NCBI GenBank assembly: GCA_016169945.1
Contig: JADLSH010000387.1
Span: forward strand, 3,286,001-3,350,000
DNA length: 64,000 nt
Source: Trachythela sp. YZ-2020
Taxonomy: Eukaryota > Cnidaria > Anthozoa > Malacalcyonacea > Clavulariidae
Direction: 5' to 3'
In this document: in pieces, positions 20,925-31,400 of the stretch
How positions within the stretch are numbered: position 1 is the first letter of the stretch
Layout: each line of letters starts with the position of its first letter
The notes under the pieces: generated by a model
Database searches by the model: none
What the model saw: the letters and a program-made list of their open reading frames with translations, nothing else
Told to the model about the DNA's origin: nothing
Translations under genes and position numbers: made by a program

Positions 20925-22061
20925 TTATAGTTGGACCTGTTCATCTGGCATATTTTGAAAATACTCTCTGAACCATTCGATATGCTCATTCTTATCTTGA
21001 ACACTCAAATGTGGATTCTGCTGGAGTCCTGTCACAACCAGTTCCATAAACTGCCAAATATTTCCAGTCTTTGGAAAGTCAGCCAAGAGATGTTCCAGAA
21101 ATACATGTTCATCAAAGCTAACACCTTCTTCCTCTGTTTTGCAAATTTCATTATCAACTGGAAATGACCATTGTCGATGGATGTTATCCATCAAGTCCTG
21201 GAAACCACTTTGAACCGTTGCCGACATAGCCAGGTCTTTGACTTCTTGCTCGGCCATTTCTTGGAAAATAGTTTTGTCTACAGCAGCATCTCCATGTGAC
21301 CACTTCTCTTGTACTTTATCAAACATGTGAAATCGAGGACCAGTTTTAAGTGAACTCCGATCCATCTTCTTGCGCTTGTCCTTGTCTCGGAACTGTCGCT
21401 GTTTTATGTTGTAAGCACCTTCAATGGCAGACCTACTGCCTGATGAAATCTGGCGGCCTGCCATGATTACTTCATTTGCAGTCGAGCTATCTTGTGCAAG
21501 AGTAGACAGCGCATCTCTAAACTTGTCGGCTTCTACTGAGCGTGTCAACCTCACCGCATGATCAATACTCTGTTCAGTTGCTTCATCGACTTTTTCCTCA
21601 ATGCGAGTTGGAGATTTATCATGGACTTCTGGGGAGTGACCTTCCGATGGTTTCAGGGTAGAAAGCATGTCTGTTATTTGAGTTAATACCTTAACCGAAG
21701 TCCCTGCTTTAGCTTTTTGTTTCCTGTGTTTTGGTCGTGGTTTGACCAACTCTTGTTCGACTATATTACTCTTCCTAGTCGTAGACTTATCTTGAAACAA
21801 CAGTTCCTTTAACCTTTCAGTTCTATTTTCATTCTCATTTCGCTTCTTGTCCTCTATGGCCTTGCTTCCACTTGTAATGACCGAGTCGACCCGATCTTTG
21901 CCTAAATAAGATCTGGTTGATATAAATCGATTGTTGTTAAACAACTGGGTGGCACTAATCCTAGATGAAACTGAATTGAAGCTGTATCTCGTGCGAGGAA
22001 TGAATTTTAGACCACGAAATACGGTGTATTCCAGCGAAAATCGCACTTTTGCTGCCGCCAT
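20925..22061 (-). CDS. MRPS31: Mitochondrial small ribosomal subunit protein mS31 (MRPS31)
   Basis: A component of the 28S subunit of the mitochondrial ribosome, 378 aa. The start MAAAKVRFSLEYTVFRGLK is basic, Ser-rich and free of acid for about 25 residues apart from one Glu, fitting a mitochondrial presequence. The middle (about residues 60-230) is charged and poorly conserved, as in other animals. The C-terminal third identifies it: EHLLADFPKTGNIWQFMELV and HLSVQDKNEHIEWFREYF match human MRPS31 closely. The whole gene is one uninterrupted exon here, although human MRPS31 has several introns, so a retrocopy or intron loss is possible. No poly-A tract or direct repeats mark it as a recent retrocopy. 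A possible ATTAAA poly(A) signal lies on the minus strand at about 20805-20800. Confidence 0.93.
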   Translation of the reverse strand: MAAAKVRFSLEYTVFRGLKFIPRTRYSFNSVSSRISATQLFNNNRFISTRSYLGKDRVDSVITSGSKAIEDKKRNENENRTERLKELLFQDKSTTRKSNIVEQELVKPRPKHRKQKAKAGTSVKVLTQITDMLSTLKPSEGHSPEVHDKSPTRIEEKVDEATEQSIDHAVRLTRSVEADKFRDALSTLAQDSSTANEVIMAGRQISSGSRSAIEGAYNIKQRQFRDKDKRKKMDRSSLKTGPRFHMFDKVQEKWSHGDAAVDKTIFQEMAEQEVKDLAMSATVQSGFQDLMDNIHRQWSFPVDNEICKTEEEGVSFDEHVFLEHLLADFPKTGNIWQFMELVVTGLQQNPHLSVQDKNEHIEWFREYFQNMPDEQVQL

Positions 22062-22917
22062 TTTGAAACGAACTAACTGAGCATGTAGTACGGTTTAATA
22101 GCGGTAATGTAGATATCGAAGAACTCTGTGTAAGTACAACCAAAGTTAACGAAGTGGATTGGTAATAAAATATAAATTTTGTCAGAAAGCAATACAAAAT
22201 ATTGCATATTTTTCAATTTTTAACGCGATATTTTGCTGCAAAGAAGGCAGTTTCATTCATATCTACAATGGTTGGAGGTTCAGGTATAAATATGTACATT
22301 TTAAAGTTAATAACTAGCGATTTCTTAAAAGAGGCCCTGAAATGAATGATATGAATCTGTGATTTAAATATACTGAATACTGACAGTTTGCAAAACAAAT
22401 TACAAATTTATTATACAGTATCAACCATCGAATTTATGTAACCCCCCCCTCTTTGTCTTGGCTACCTAACTCAGGCTTTCTTGCCACCCTACTTTTCCCA
22501 GACCTTCCAACTCTACCTAGGGACTAGGGTAGTCTACTCTATCTAGTATGCATTCCATTTTCATATCTATTATTTCTATGGCTCTACCATAGAATAAGGG
22601 TTCATACGTTTAGCTATAATATAGATCAATGGCTATAATTAGGGATGAGCCGATTAATTGAAATAATCGGTAATCGGCCGTAAGACTTTTTTGCACAGTT
22701 GTCAAGCACAATGTAAAATACCAAATACAAGCGAAGGTTGTTTTTCACAGGTTTTTTTATGAACATATTGCGAAAGAACTCACAAAATTAAAAAGCTTCC
22801 ATAAATGCCTATGTCCATCAAAGTTTCTGTGATCAAAGTCTTTGGTCAAAGAACTTCAGAGCAACCGCCGTCTTTGAAAGGTTTTTACACCGCCGTCTTG
22901 CTACTTACAATAATCGG

Positions 22918-23503
22918 TAGAGATGAGCCGATATTAAAAAGAGCTGATTTCCGATACCGATTGTTCAACAGCCGATACATACATGCCCACCATCGGCCGA
23001 TAAATCGGGAAAACCGATGATTGGTTTACCTGATGCTCACGTTTTGTCGAATTGTCATTTTAGTGTTTTATTCGACTTAACTTGCAAATGTCGCAATGAT
23101 TTATTTTTGAGCACAACAAAAGTACAATACAAACAGAAAATAGGCAAGTATTACCAACACTGCGGATGCTTCCTCTCGCCCGAAATAATGTGTCACGTTT
23201 CCGCGTCAAAAATTCAGGGATGGTCCGCAGGAAATTGTGCTGAGACTGACCGATCAGATAGTGAACGGCCATCAGAACTAGATCGGCCATCAGAACTAGA
23301 TCGGCCATCAGAACTAGATCGGCCATCAGAACTAGATCGGCCATCAGAACTAGATCGGCCATCAGAACTAGATCGGCCATCAGAACTAGATCGGCCATCA
23401 GAACTAGATCGGCCATCAGAACTAGATCGGCCATCAGAACTAGATCGGCCATCAGAACTAGATCGGCTCTGCCGATGTTTTGCCGATGATCGGTTCATCT
23501 CTA
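22918..23503. mobile_element. Related hAT-like element nested in the 974-bp element
   Basis: Begins TAGAGATGAGCCGATAT and ends ATCGGTTCATCTCTA, with the perfect 8-bp repeat ATAATCGG on both sides (22910-22917, 23504-23511). Its ends are a variant of the host element's ends. It carries the 18-bp minisatellite. Confidence 0.87.
23264..23468. repeat. 18-bp minisatellite open in all frames
   Basis: About eleven near-identical copies of GATCGGCCATCAGAACTA. The unit is a multiple of three and has few stops on either strand, so it yields long false frames (hexapeptides PSELDR, DGRSSS, MADLVL). The GATCGG/GCCGAT words match the element's own termini, so the repeat probably grew from the element. Confidence 0.92.
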
Positions 23504-23621
23504 ATAATCGGTACATACCGATTAATCGGCCGATAAGTTGAGATAATTGGGCGGGCGGGCCTACAAATAATCGGCCTCAGTGATTGGCAATTTTCGTTAT
23601 CGGCTCATCCCTAGCTATAAT

Positions 23622-25152
23622 ATGAAGTGTTACTTGAGTATGTTGTTTGTGCGCTGACCAAAAACACGGAAGCTCAAGAGTGCCAAAATGTTAAATAACA
23701 ATGGCGGAAATCTGTAGGTTTTCCATATAATGCCAATATCTGTAGGTTTTCGATTAGGGGGGGAGGGGGGGGGGTGGCAACTTGGCCCATACTAGGTACT
23801 GTAGACCCACATTCTCACTCATTTTCAAGTGGCCTACTTTTTTTTCACACTCCTACTTTTTTTTCACACTCCTACTTTTTAGGCCATCTGAAATTTGAGT
23901 TTCATGTCAGTGCCTGCACTACATTTTTATCACCGCATAAAAATTCCATTACTCACAAAAAAATCCATTATTTTATAATCCATTACTAAGTCTATTAAAT
24001 ATCAAAGAAAATACACAGTAAAGCCCAAAAAAGCCGATAATTGTGATAGCCTGCATGACAGGCTATTAAACCTGTAGAAAAACGCATGCTGTGAGGCTTT
24101 GCAACACGAAACATTACTTTTCAGTCAATAATGAAAATGCATAATGGGTGCCCGCCCACATGATTTTTTTGAAAAGAGGCTGATGTGAAACTCAAATTTC
24201 ATTGCAGATGGCCTTATTAAAAATTGCTTGATTTTCCTACTTTTTTCTTAAAATCCTACCAAAAATCTCCTTGGAAATCAAGATGTCCTTGAAATCCCAA
24301 ATATCTCTTATCAGTGAAAAGAGAGATTAAACAATATTTCTGTGGTATTTTCATGCAAATTAATCACCAAATATTACTATTTTTGTCCTACTTTTTTGTA
24401 TGATTATATTACTTTATTCCTACTTTTCCTATAATTTTAGTCCTACTTTTTATCCATATTTCCTATAATTTTAGTCCTACTTTTGTCTGCTAGAAAGCCT
24501 GCTAACTGTGAATTACTTGTATCCCAACAGGAAACTACAAAATTTCAAACATTACTATAATTATATTAAACATCTCCAGTGGTCTCCCGATAGCTTTTGG
24601 CTATAACAATTCTGCCACCTTGAAAGTAACCAGCCTTTCCACATTCGAAACTGTACAGAAGTTTGCCGAAGGTTTATAGGAAGGTGTGACTAATTCATGA
24701 TGCCATTGTTGTTGATTGTTGTGTCTCAGGACTGTTGTTATATTCGTATTCATTAATTTGTAACAGTGAGAGATATGGGTTTTTATTAAGATGCTTCATG
24801 GATAGCAAAATGTATTGTAATCAGTATCCAGAAGTGGGATACCGGATTCTCAGGGGGATACTAAAACTTCATCTCTGGTATTGCAGTTGGATACTGAGAA
24901 AAGTTTTAAATTTCAGACCCAGAAATTTGAGGATGGCTGAATTATTATAAATAATGCATAGCCATGTAGTCAATTACAGTAGTGCAGAACTAAATTGTGT
25001 TCTTGTGTATGCAGTCAATGCAGATTCCTCTCAATACATATGAGACAAAATAAAATGAAGAATAGACAAAAATGCAGCTGAAAACTTTTTCTTATGGCTT
25101 ATTATTGTTCTTATTGTTATTGCTCCATTCAATTACAAAAAAGATAATATCC
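23622..25152. other. Intergenic with a foldback pair
   Basis: AGGCCATCTGAAATTTGAGT (about 23880) is answered in reverse by ACTCAAATTTCATTGCAGATGGCCT (about 24190-24214), a loose 330-bp foldback. Repeated TCCTACTTTTT words fill 23830-23880 and 24390-24480. No gene seen. Confidence 0.5.
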
Positions 25153-26054
25153 TATACTGGGTGTATAAAAAGAAGATAATCCAACCCCCATTTAGGAAAT
25201 GTTTTGAAATTTGAAGAACATTTTTGCATGGAACTGGGAAAATGTTACTTCGACCGGCAATTTTGAATTGGATTACTAGTATGTGGCCTATTTCTGTTGG
25301 AATGATCCAAAAAATGTATCATTTGACAGTTATATAGACTAGTTTATCTTTATTAATACGAAAAAACTAACTAATACTTAAAACTCAATACGTATTGCCT
25401 GATAACATATATGCTAAAGTTGGATTTGGTCATTCCAGAAAATATCCATGCTCCCTCCCCCCGCCCAATGGAGGAAATGGAAAATACCCCCACCTCCTCC
25501 CTTCGGACATCCTTGGACAGTTCAACCTCTCCCACTTCCCGGATAACGAAGACCAAAATTACTTACATGTATTATAAATAAACATCGTCATACAGCCGGT
25601 GAACTGAAATTTATTTGTCTATATAGACTATACGAATTATTACATGTATATATTAAATATTAAATAATATTCATTTAGCAGTTTACTTATATCATTCAGT
25701 AAATCTAATTAGAATTCTGTCAAACTTCAATCGAACAGTTCACTTACAATTTCACTTTATATTGGATTATTGCTGTAAAATATGAGCGTTCTGTTTTTAA
25801 ATGTTATTAATTTGCGTACTCGCTGTAATCACCGCTTATACAGCATTTAACACAGTAATCACATACAGTAATAAGTAATCACCGTAGCTTTTTAAAGAGT
25901 TTATACGACACAAACAAACTTACGCCCACATTTCCCTACCCCCTTCAGACATCTGAAGTCAATTTTCTACCCTCCCCCTCCGGACAGCGCAAATTTCTCC
26001 GTGGGGGCGTGGATCTTTACTGGAATGACCCATTCTCCTTTTATACATCCTGTA
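25153..26054. mobile_element. MITE with GGTGTATAAAAA termini, copy B, interrupted
   Basis: Starts TATACTGGGTGTATAAAAA and ends TTTTATACATCCTGTA. The left half matches the copy in POT1 intron 3. The right half is displaced by an insertion at 25428-26030. Confidence 0.65.
25428..26030. mobile_element. TIR element nested in the previous MITE
   Basis: GGTCATTCCAGAAAATATCC at the left and GGATCTTTACTGGAATGACC at the right. The interior starts and ends with C-rich stretches (CTCCCTCCCCCCGCCC, CCCTCCCCCTCCGG). No target duplication was found. Confidence 0.6.
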
Positions 26055-27444
26055 CTTTGTAGTCACGTCTGTGTATTCTGATCGGTTAAGAGCTTACAGC
26101 TAAATATTGCAATCACATAATCTAAAGATAACTGAGTTATCTGACTAGGTTGCAGTATGCAATTTTATAGCAGGTGGCAGCGTTACATTCCGGAGAGTAC
26201 AGTAATGCAGTAGGGCGCTATTGCGGGGCACATTGTGTGCTATCATGCCACATCAAGGCACATCACCTAGTGTGTGAATAAATTCATTCAGAACAAAAAA
26301 GTAAAAAAATCTAGGAAGACAAATTTAGGGTTCGTGCTACTCCTTGAAATGCCCTTGAATCTTGCAGCTTTCTGAAAACTCCTTAAATACTCCTTGAATT
26401 TTTTGTCCTTAATTAATAAATTAATCTTTTCTCTAAATAAAGGTAAAATCCGTAGTATAAGATTTTGTAAGTTGGCAAAATTGTGATGCTACAGATACGA
26501 GAAACGGGAAAAGTAACGTTAAAATGATACAACTTGCAGATTGTTACATCAAGTAACTAATAAATTTGTACCTTTCTGAAGTTTTCCTGTTATTTCTCAT
26601 TATACTATTAGCGATATTGTTCTAGGTGTTCGTGATATTTCGGCAGTTTTAACCTCACAAATTTATGCCAATCTGAGGAATTGTTGAATTTATCTTGTCT
26701 TTTCTTGAAAGAAAACATCCTAAATACTCCTTGAAAAATGCTATTTTACTCCTTAAAAACTCCTTAATTACTCCTTGAATTCAACTATTCAAGACCAGCA
26801 CGAACCCTGAAATTATAACAATAAACGAAGAGGAAACTGGACACTCAGAAACAAATTAAATTGGAGTAGTAAAGAAAACAACTAAAGAGCCTGTGATAAA
26901 TATTGTTGGTTGATATTCATCATATAGGGTTTATACATCACGAATACATTATCCTGCCCCGTTTCTACCGAATTAATGAATAAATTAACTCATCCAGTAC
27001 TTTTAATCGAGTACTTTAGACTCAATGTGTGGTGACTGTAGTTATTCAGAAACTTGATGACATCTAACACTTATATCTTTATAGTCAGTGGAAAAACGTT
27101 TAAGCCAGATCCTTCATCATATGAAGCCACAGGTATCCCATGGTAAGTTTCTCAATACCAATGGCAGCTGGTTACAAATTACCAGATGCAATAGAATGAT
27201 GTTTCTCATTAAAGCTGACACAGGAAAGGAGGTTTGGTTTCTGTATAAAATATAATATTCGGCAGAATACAACTATGTACTGTACTGACGAACATGCAAG
27301 CAAGGCTGGTAGGCTACAGTATGTTAGAGATTATTACAGTCTTGGTGCACTTACACAGAATAGCATTTAAAGTTTTGTAGAAGACAGTGTAGGCGAAAGA
27401 TCTGTGTATGAATTACTGTTACACTCAAAATCTTGTAAATATTA
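26055..27444. other. Region upstream of RBM41, no firm coding
   Basis: CTCCTTGAAT/ATACTCCTTG words recur between 26340 and 26790. At 27085-27142 there is a 58-bp segment with a good acceptor (TCTTTATAG) and donor (GTAAGT). It is open in the RBM41 frame but has no in-frame ATG, so it may be a 5' untranslated or upstream exon. Confidence 0.4.
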
Positions 27445-28115
27445 TTAACCCATGAGCTTGCAATGCGCACAGATGCGCCCTACTTTACTATTTTACTCTG
27501 TCTAACGCCAGAGTATTTTACTCTGTCTCAGGGCCGGATTAACCACGTGGCAGATGCGGCATATGCCGCGGGCCTCGCGCTTATGGGGGCCTCGCGCTTT
27601 ACTGTGCCACGCCAATTTTTTTTACGAGAACACGCCCATTTTCTATTGGGACACGCCCATTTTAGGTGCCTCGCGAATTTAGATGCCTCGCGAATTTAGA
27701 GGCCTCGCGAATTTAGGGACCTCGCGAATTTAGGGACCTCACGCATTTAGGGCCCCTAGGGTTGGCAGTTGGCCCCAGGAAAATATGCAATTCCCGTATG
27801 CATGTAATCTCCAGTTGCGCTGGGCTGTTGTATGATCCTGTTTATACTTGTTGACCCAACGACTGGGCAGGCCATTGTCACGTAACGGAAAATTATTCAG
27901 AAATCCTGGTGGAGATAGCTTGGCTGCGAAATTGCGGTGATTTGCGGATAAAATTGAAAACAATTATTTAACAATTTTGTGTGTCTTTGAATTCAAAGGT
28001 TTTCATAAGGGGGGGGGCTGCCACGGGCCTCGTGCGACTTCAATCCGGCCCTGCTCTGTCTAATGCCAGACCATTTTACTCGTCAGTGGTAGGATACTGC
28101 CAGTTAATGGATTAA
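27445..28115. mobile_element. MITE with TTAACCCAT termini, copy A, split by a hAT-like MITE
   Basis: Left TTAACCCATGAGCTTGC, right GCCAGTTAATGGATTAA. The words TTTTACTCTGTCTAACGCCAG are shared with copies at 46418 and 63313. It is interrupted by the 525-bp element at 27529-28053. Confidence 0.7.
27529..28053. mobile_element. hAT-like MITE, 525 bp
   Basis: Termini CAGGGCCGGATTAA and TTCAATCCGGCCCTG, with the perfect 8-bp repeat CTCTGTCT at 27521-27528 and 28054-28061. A short internal array of CTCGCGAATTTAG words lies at about 27665-27735. Confidence 0.87.
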
Positions 28116-28227
28116 TATTCGAGCTTTACTGTCATAATAACTTGTGCTGGTATTTCCTTACTTGTACTACCTGTAAAAGTAAGCGTTTTTTTTAATATTT
28201 CATAACTTTGTCATGTGTATTCTTTAG

Positions 28228-28401
28228 TGGAAATCCACGCCGGTATAAAAATCGGTCAGTTATGCGTATGGTACCGAACAAAGAAGTTCCATATGAAAAC
28301 CAACAACTTGGTTTACCTGGTAAGGGAACGAGGTCGGAGGCCGAGGATCATTTACAAGAAATGTTGAAGACACAGCTCGATACAAACGTTACATTTCACA
28401 G
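28228..28401 (+). CDS. RBM41: RBM41 exon with start codon
   Basis: Acceptor TTCTTTAG, donor GTGAGT, leaving phase 2. MRMVPNKEV begins at 28262, similar in length and position to the human N-terminus. EAEDHLQEMLKTQLDTNV aligns with human EGERQLKSLLQHQLDTSV. Confidence 0.85.
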
Positions 28402-31400
28402 GTGAGTTGACTTTTTGTGCAACAGTATAGTTGACGTGTTGATTTTGGTATCTACCTGTGGTATACACATATATCCTTTACAGGCTTTACTGATACCTTT
28501 ATGTCGTATGAATGCACCTTCCTGATAGTGCGTCACCTCGGCATGCTTTTGCGACCGAGAGATTGATTTTAGAGCTATTTAATATCTGTAATTGTTACCT
28601 GCATGTGACCTAATTATATAGTAAAGGTCTTTTACATTTTCTATTAGAGCAGTATGATTTTATGAATACATGTATGTCAGTACTATGATAAAAGGTACTA
28701 AGGCAATAGTTGTTTTCTTATTATAGATTTGATACTTTTTGAGCGGAAGAGTCCACATGGGGCTTCGGTGGCGCAGTCGTCAGGGCAAGCGCCTTTCACC
28801 TCTGAGTCTTGAGTTCGATTCTCGCTGAGGACTACAGTATACTCATCACACTCAGGTGAAAAGAGTAAGTCAACGCTCTGCCGAAAGTCGTGGGTTTTCT
28901 CCGGGCACTCCGGTTTCCTCCCACAGGGAAAGTTGACTGGGTGGGTTAGGATATACAGGTTAGGAAAGTAATATCACAATTGTTGTAAAAATAGATAATG
29001 TAGGCTACCTGTACGTACATAATATAGGTAAGCTAGATACTTGACGTAATCGGTCACTGAAAAGCCCCAACGGGGAGTGAGCTGAATAATGTATGTATGT
29101 TTTGAACAGTATTTTTACTGATACTTTGTCTTCGCACTTCTTTTTGAAATGAGGTTTTTGGGATTTAATATGTTGTTTCTTATTCTATAACATATTTGAA
29201 TTAATACTAAAATACTTTTTAAGATTAATCAATGTTGTATTGAAGACAGAAGCAAGTATGCAAAATAGACACTTTTTCATTACTGTAGCTTAATAACAGT
29301 GCAATCGTGTGTAAATATGTGTAGGGACACAGCAAAAAGAGGACAGTATAAAACATTCGAGTATTAAAATGTGGGAATACCGATATTAGAATGCCTTGTT
29401 GTTCCTGCGATGGCAGCGCCTGTTATTTCGTTTGTTGGTTGAGATTTTTATATCTCAACTAAAACGTGTATTTTTCAGAGCTTCAAGAAAGCGAAAAGTG
29501 TTCTCAGAGCCCGTTGTACATGACGCTTCTCAAGAGAAAGCAAGCGGCGTTATGACTTTGGGTGACTACAGCAAGTTTGATATGTATCAACAAAAAGAAG
29601 CAGAATATACTCAACTGGGTTTGACTGAGGATGAAGTTAAATTGAAGATGGTAGACTGTGGTCTGTTAAGAAAGGTATTGTAAGTAACTTTCTCAAACTC
29701 ATTAATAATTAATGAGAAAACACAAAGGAAATCACCACCGTATCGTTGTCTTGATACCACGGTAATAAACACCCATAAATTAACTCAACTTTCGCGTTGA
29801 ATTTCTCTTTAAATACTGGTTTGTTTGAGAAGCTATATCATGCACTCGAAGTCGTTTATTATAGTGATTTAAAAACACCTCAAAGTATGTTAAAAAACTC
29901 GGCTTTTCAACACACTTTTCGGTGTTTCAAATCACTATAATAAACTCCTTCTCGTGTATGATATACACAACCATATAATGGACAATATCGCAGTTACTCA
30001 TTCGGGCAAAGAGGAGGAAAGCAGGAAGTCTTAAAGCCCTTTGAAACCATTCAACATCATTCAACAATGTTGGACGGTTTGGATGAAAATTATGAATAAC
30101 GTCAAACCAGATCCTACATCTTCCAGCATAAGCCAGAGAGCATAAGCCAACATTCCAATGTTGGACCAACATGTTGAACTGGTTTAAGCTAGCCTTTAGA
30201 AATCTAACAAACAACAATTACTTGTTTGCTTTTGCATTGAAAAGGTGCTCTAACTTTCCAAGACGCTAATATTTTTCTGCAAATTAATACCATAATATTG
30301 TATACCGTATTTACTTGTTTAAGCGCCGCCCCCGAATAAGCGCCGCACTTATTCCCAATCTTTAATCAACCTCGGACTTTTATTATCCTGTACTACATTG
30401 TTTTAAGTTCAGAGTGAGTGTATTTCAAATTTTCAATGCTCTGTCGTTTAACTCTCTCTCCAGAACTTTGGAAATGCGCATTACCGTTGTGAAGGCAGAT
30501 ACAAATAGAATAATTTCTAAAGAACCCCGCCCTGGAATAAGCACTCCCCTCAAATAAGGGCCGCATCAAAAACACTAAAAATTTAACGAGCGCCGCGGCA
30601 CTCAAATGAGCAAATACGGTATTGTCGGTATATAATTAATATGTATGTATATAATAATTTTGTGCGTGTGCATTAAGCCACATTAACGTTCATCCCACGA
30701 GCAATTATTACAAGATTTTAAACAATCAATTTAACACGAAAGTTCCCGAAAACAAAATCACAATGTATTTTGGGTAACTAAACGCATTTCATTATCTATT
30801 TTGAGGACTCTAAACGAAGTAACTACGGCATTAATCCGGAAATAGAGCAGGACAGACGCAAGGCAATCCAGCAGAAAATAGAAGGCAAAGAACATAAACT
30901 TTCACAAGAGACGACCTTTTCAAATGTACGGACAATGAGTCGCCATGCTATGGAAGTAGAGAAATCTTTAAACAGAGGAACAGAAAAGTCGAATGCATTT
31001 TCACATCTGCTTCATTCTCAGCCGAAAGGTAAGGAAAATCATTCTTATTCCTACTGCACGTTTTAATCCTATAATGGCGAGGGTTTTATTCGAATACCGT
31101 TTAGGTATACCGGGTGGGGCAAAAAAAAGTACGACTGTTTGATTTAGTATAACACTTAAACACGTTTCTTTGCATTCAGCGATGTCTAAGTAGGGGCGGA
31201 TCCAGTAGGTGAGGCTGACTGATGCACTATACTGAACTCGCCATCGTAACCGTAGGGGGGTTCGGGGGCATCCCCCCCGGAAATTTTTGAAATCTAGGAC
31301 CTCGGAAATGCGATTTCCTGCGTTCTGAGGGAACTTTTTCATTCAAATTTATGCATCAAAATAGTTCCGAATTTTCAGAAAATGCAAGCGAAATATTCAA

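Larger units (their letters stand above)
22640..23613. mobile_element. hAT-like element, 974 bp, non-autonomous
   Basis: Termini TAGGGATGAGCCGAT and ATCGGCTCATCCCTA, flanked by a perfect 8-bp repeat GCTATAAT at 22632-22639 and 23614-23621. The interior matches the broken copy in POT1 intron 1. A younger relative is nested inside at 22918-23503. Confidence 0.88.

Noticed and set aside
23017..23541. Long frames on both strands (174, 130 and 100 codons)
   Set aside because: They are made by the 18-bp minisatellite, whose length is a multiple of three; every frame repeats a hexapeptide.
27085..27142. An extra upstream coding exon of RBM41
   Set aside because: Splice sites look good and the frame is open, but there is no ATG and no similarity to the RBM41 N-terminus; kept only as a possible 5' exon.
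29675..29686. Stronger donor GTAAGT a few bases beyond the chosen RBM41 exon 2 end
   Set aside because: Using it would break the frame with exon 3, which matches RBM41 only when the exon ends at 29674.
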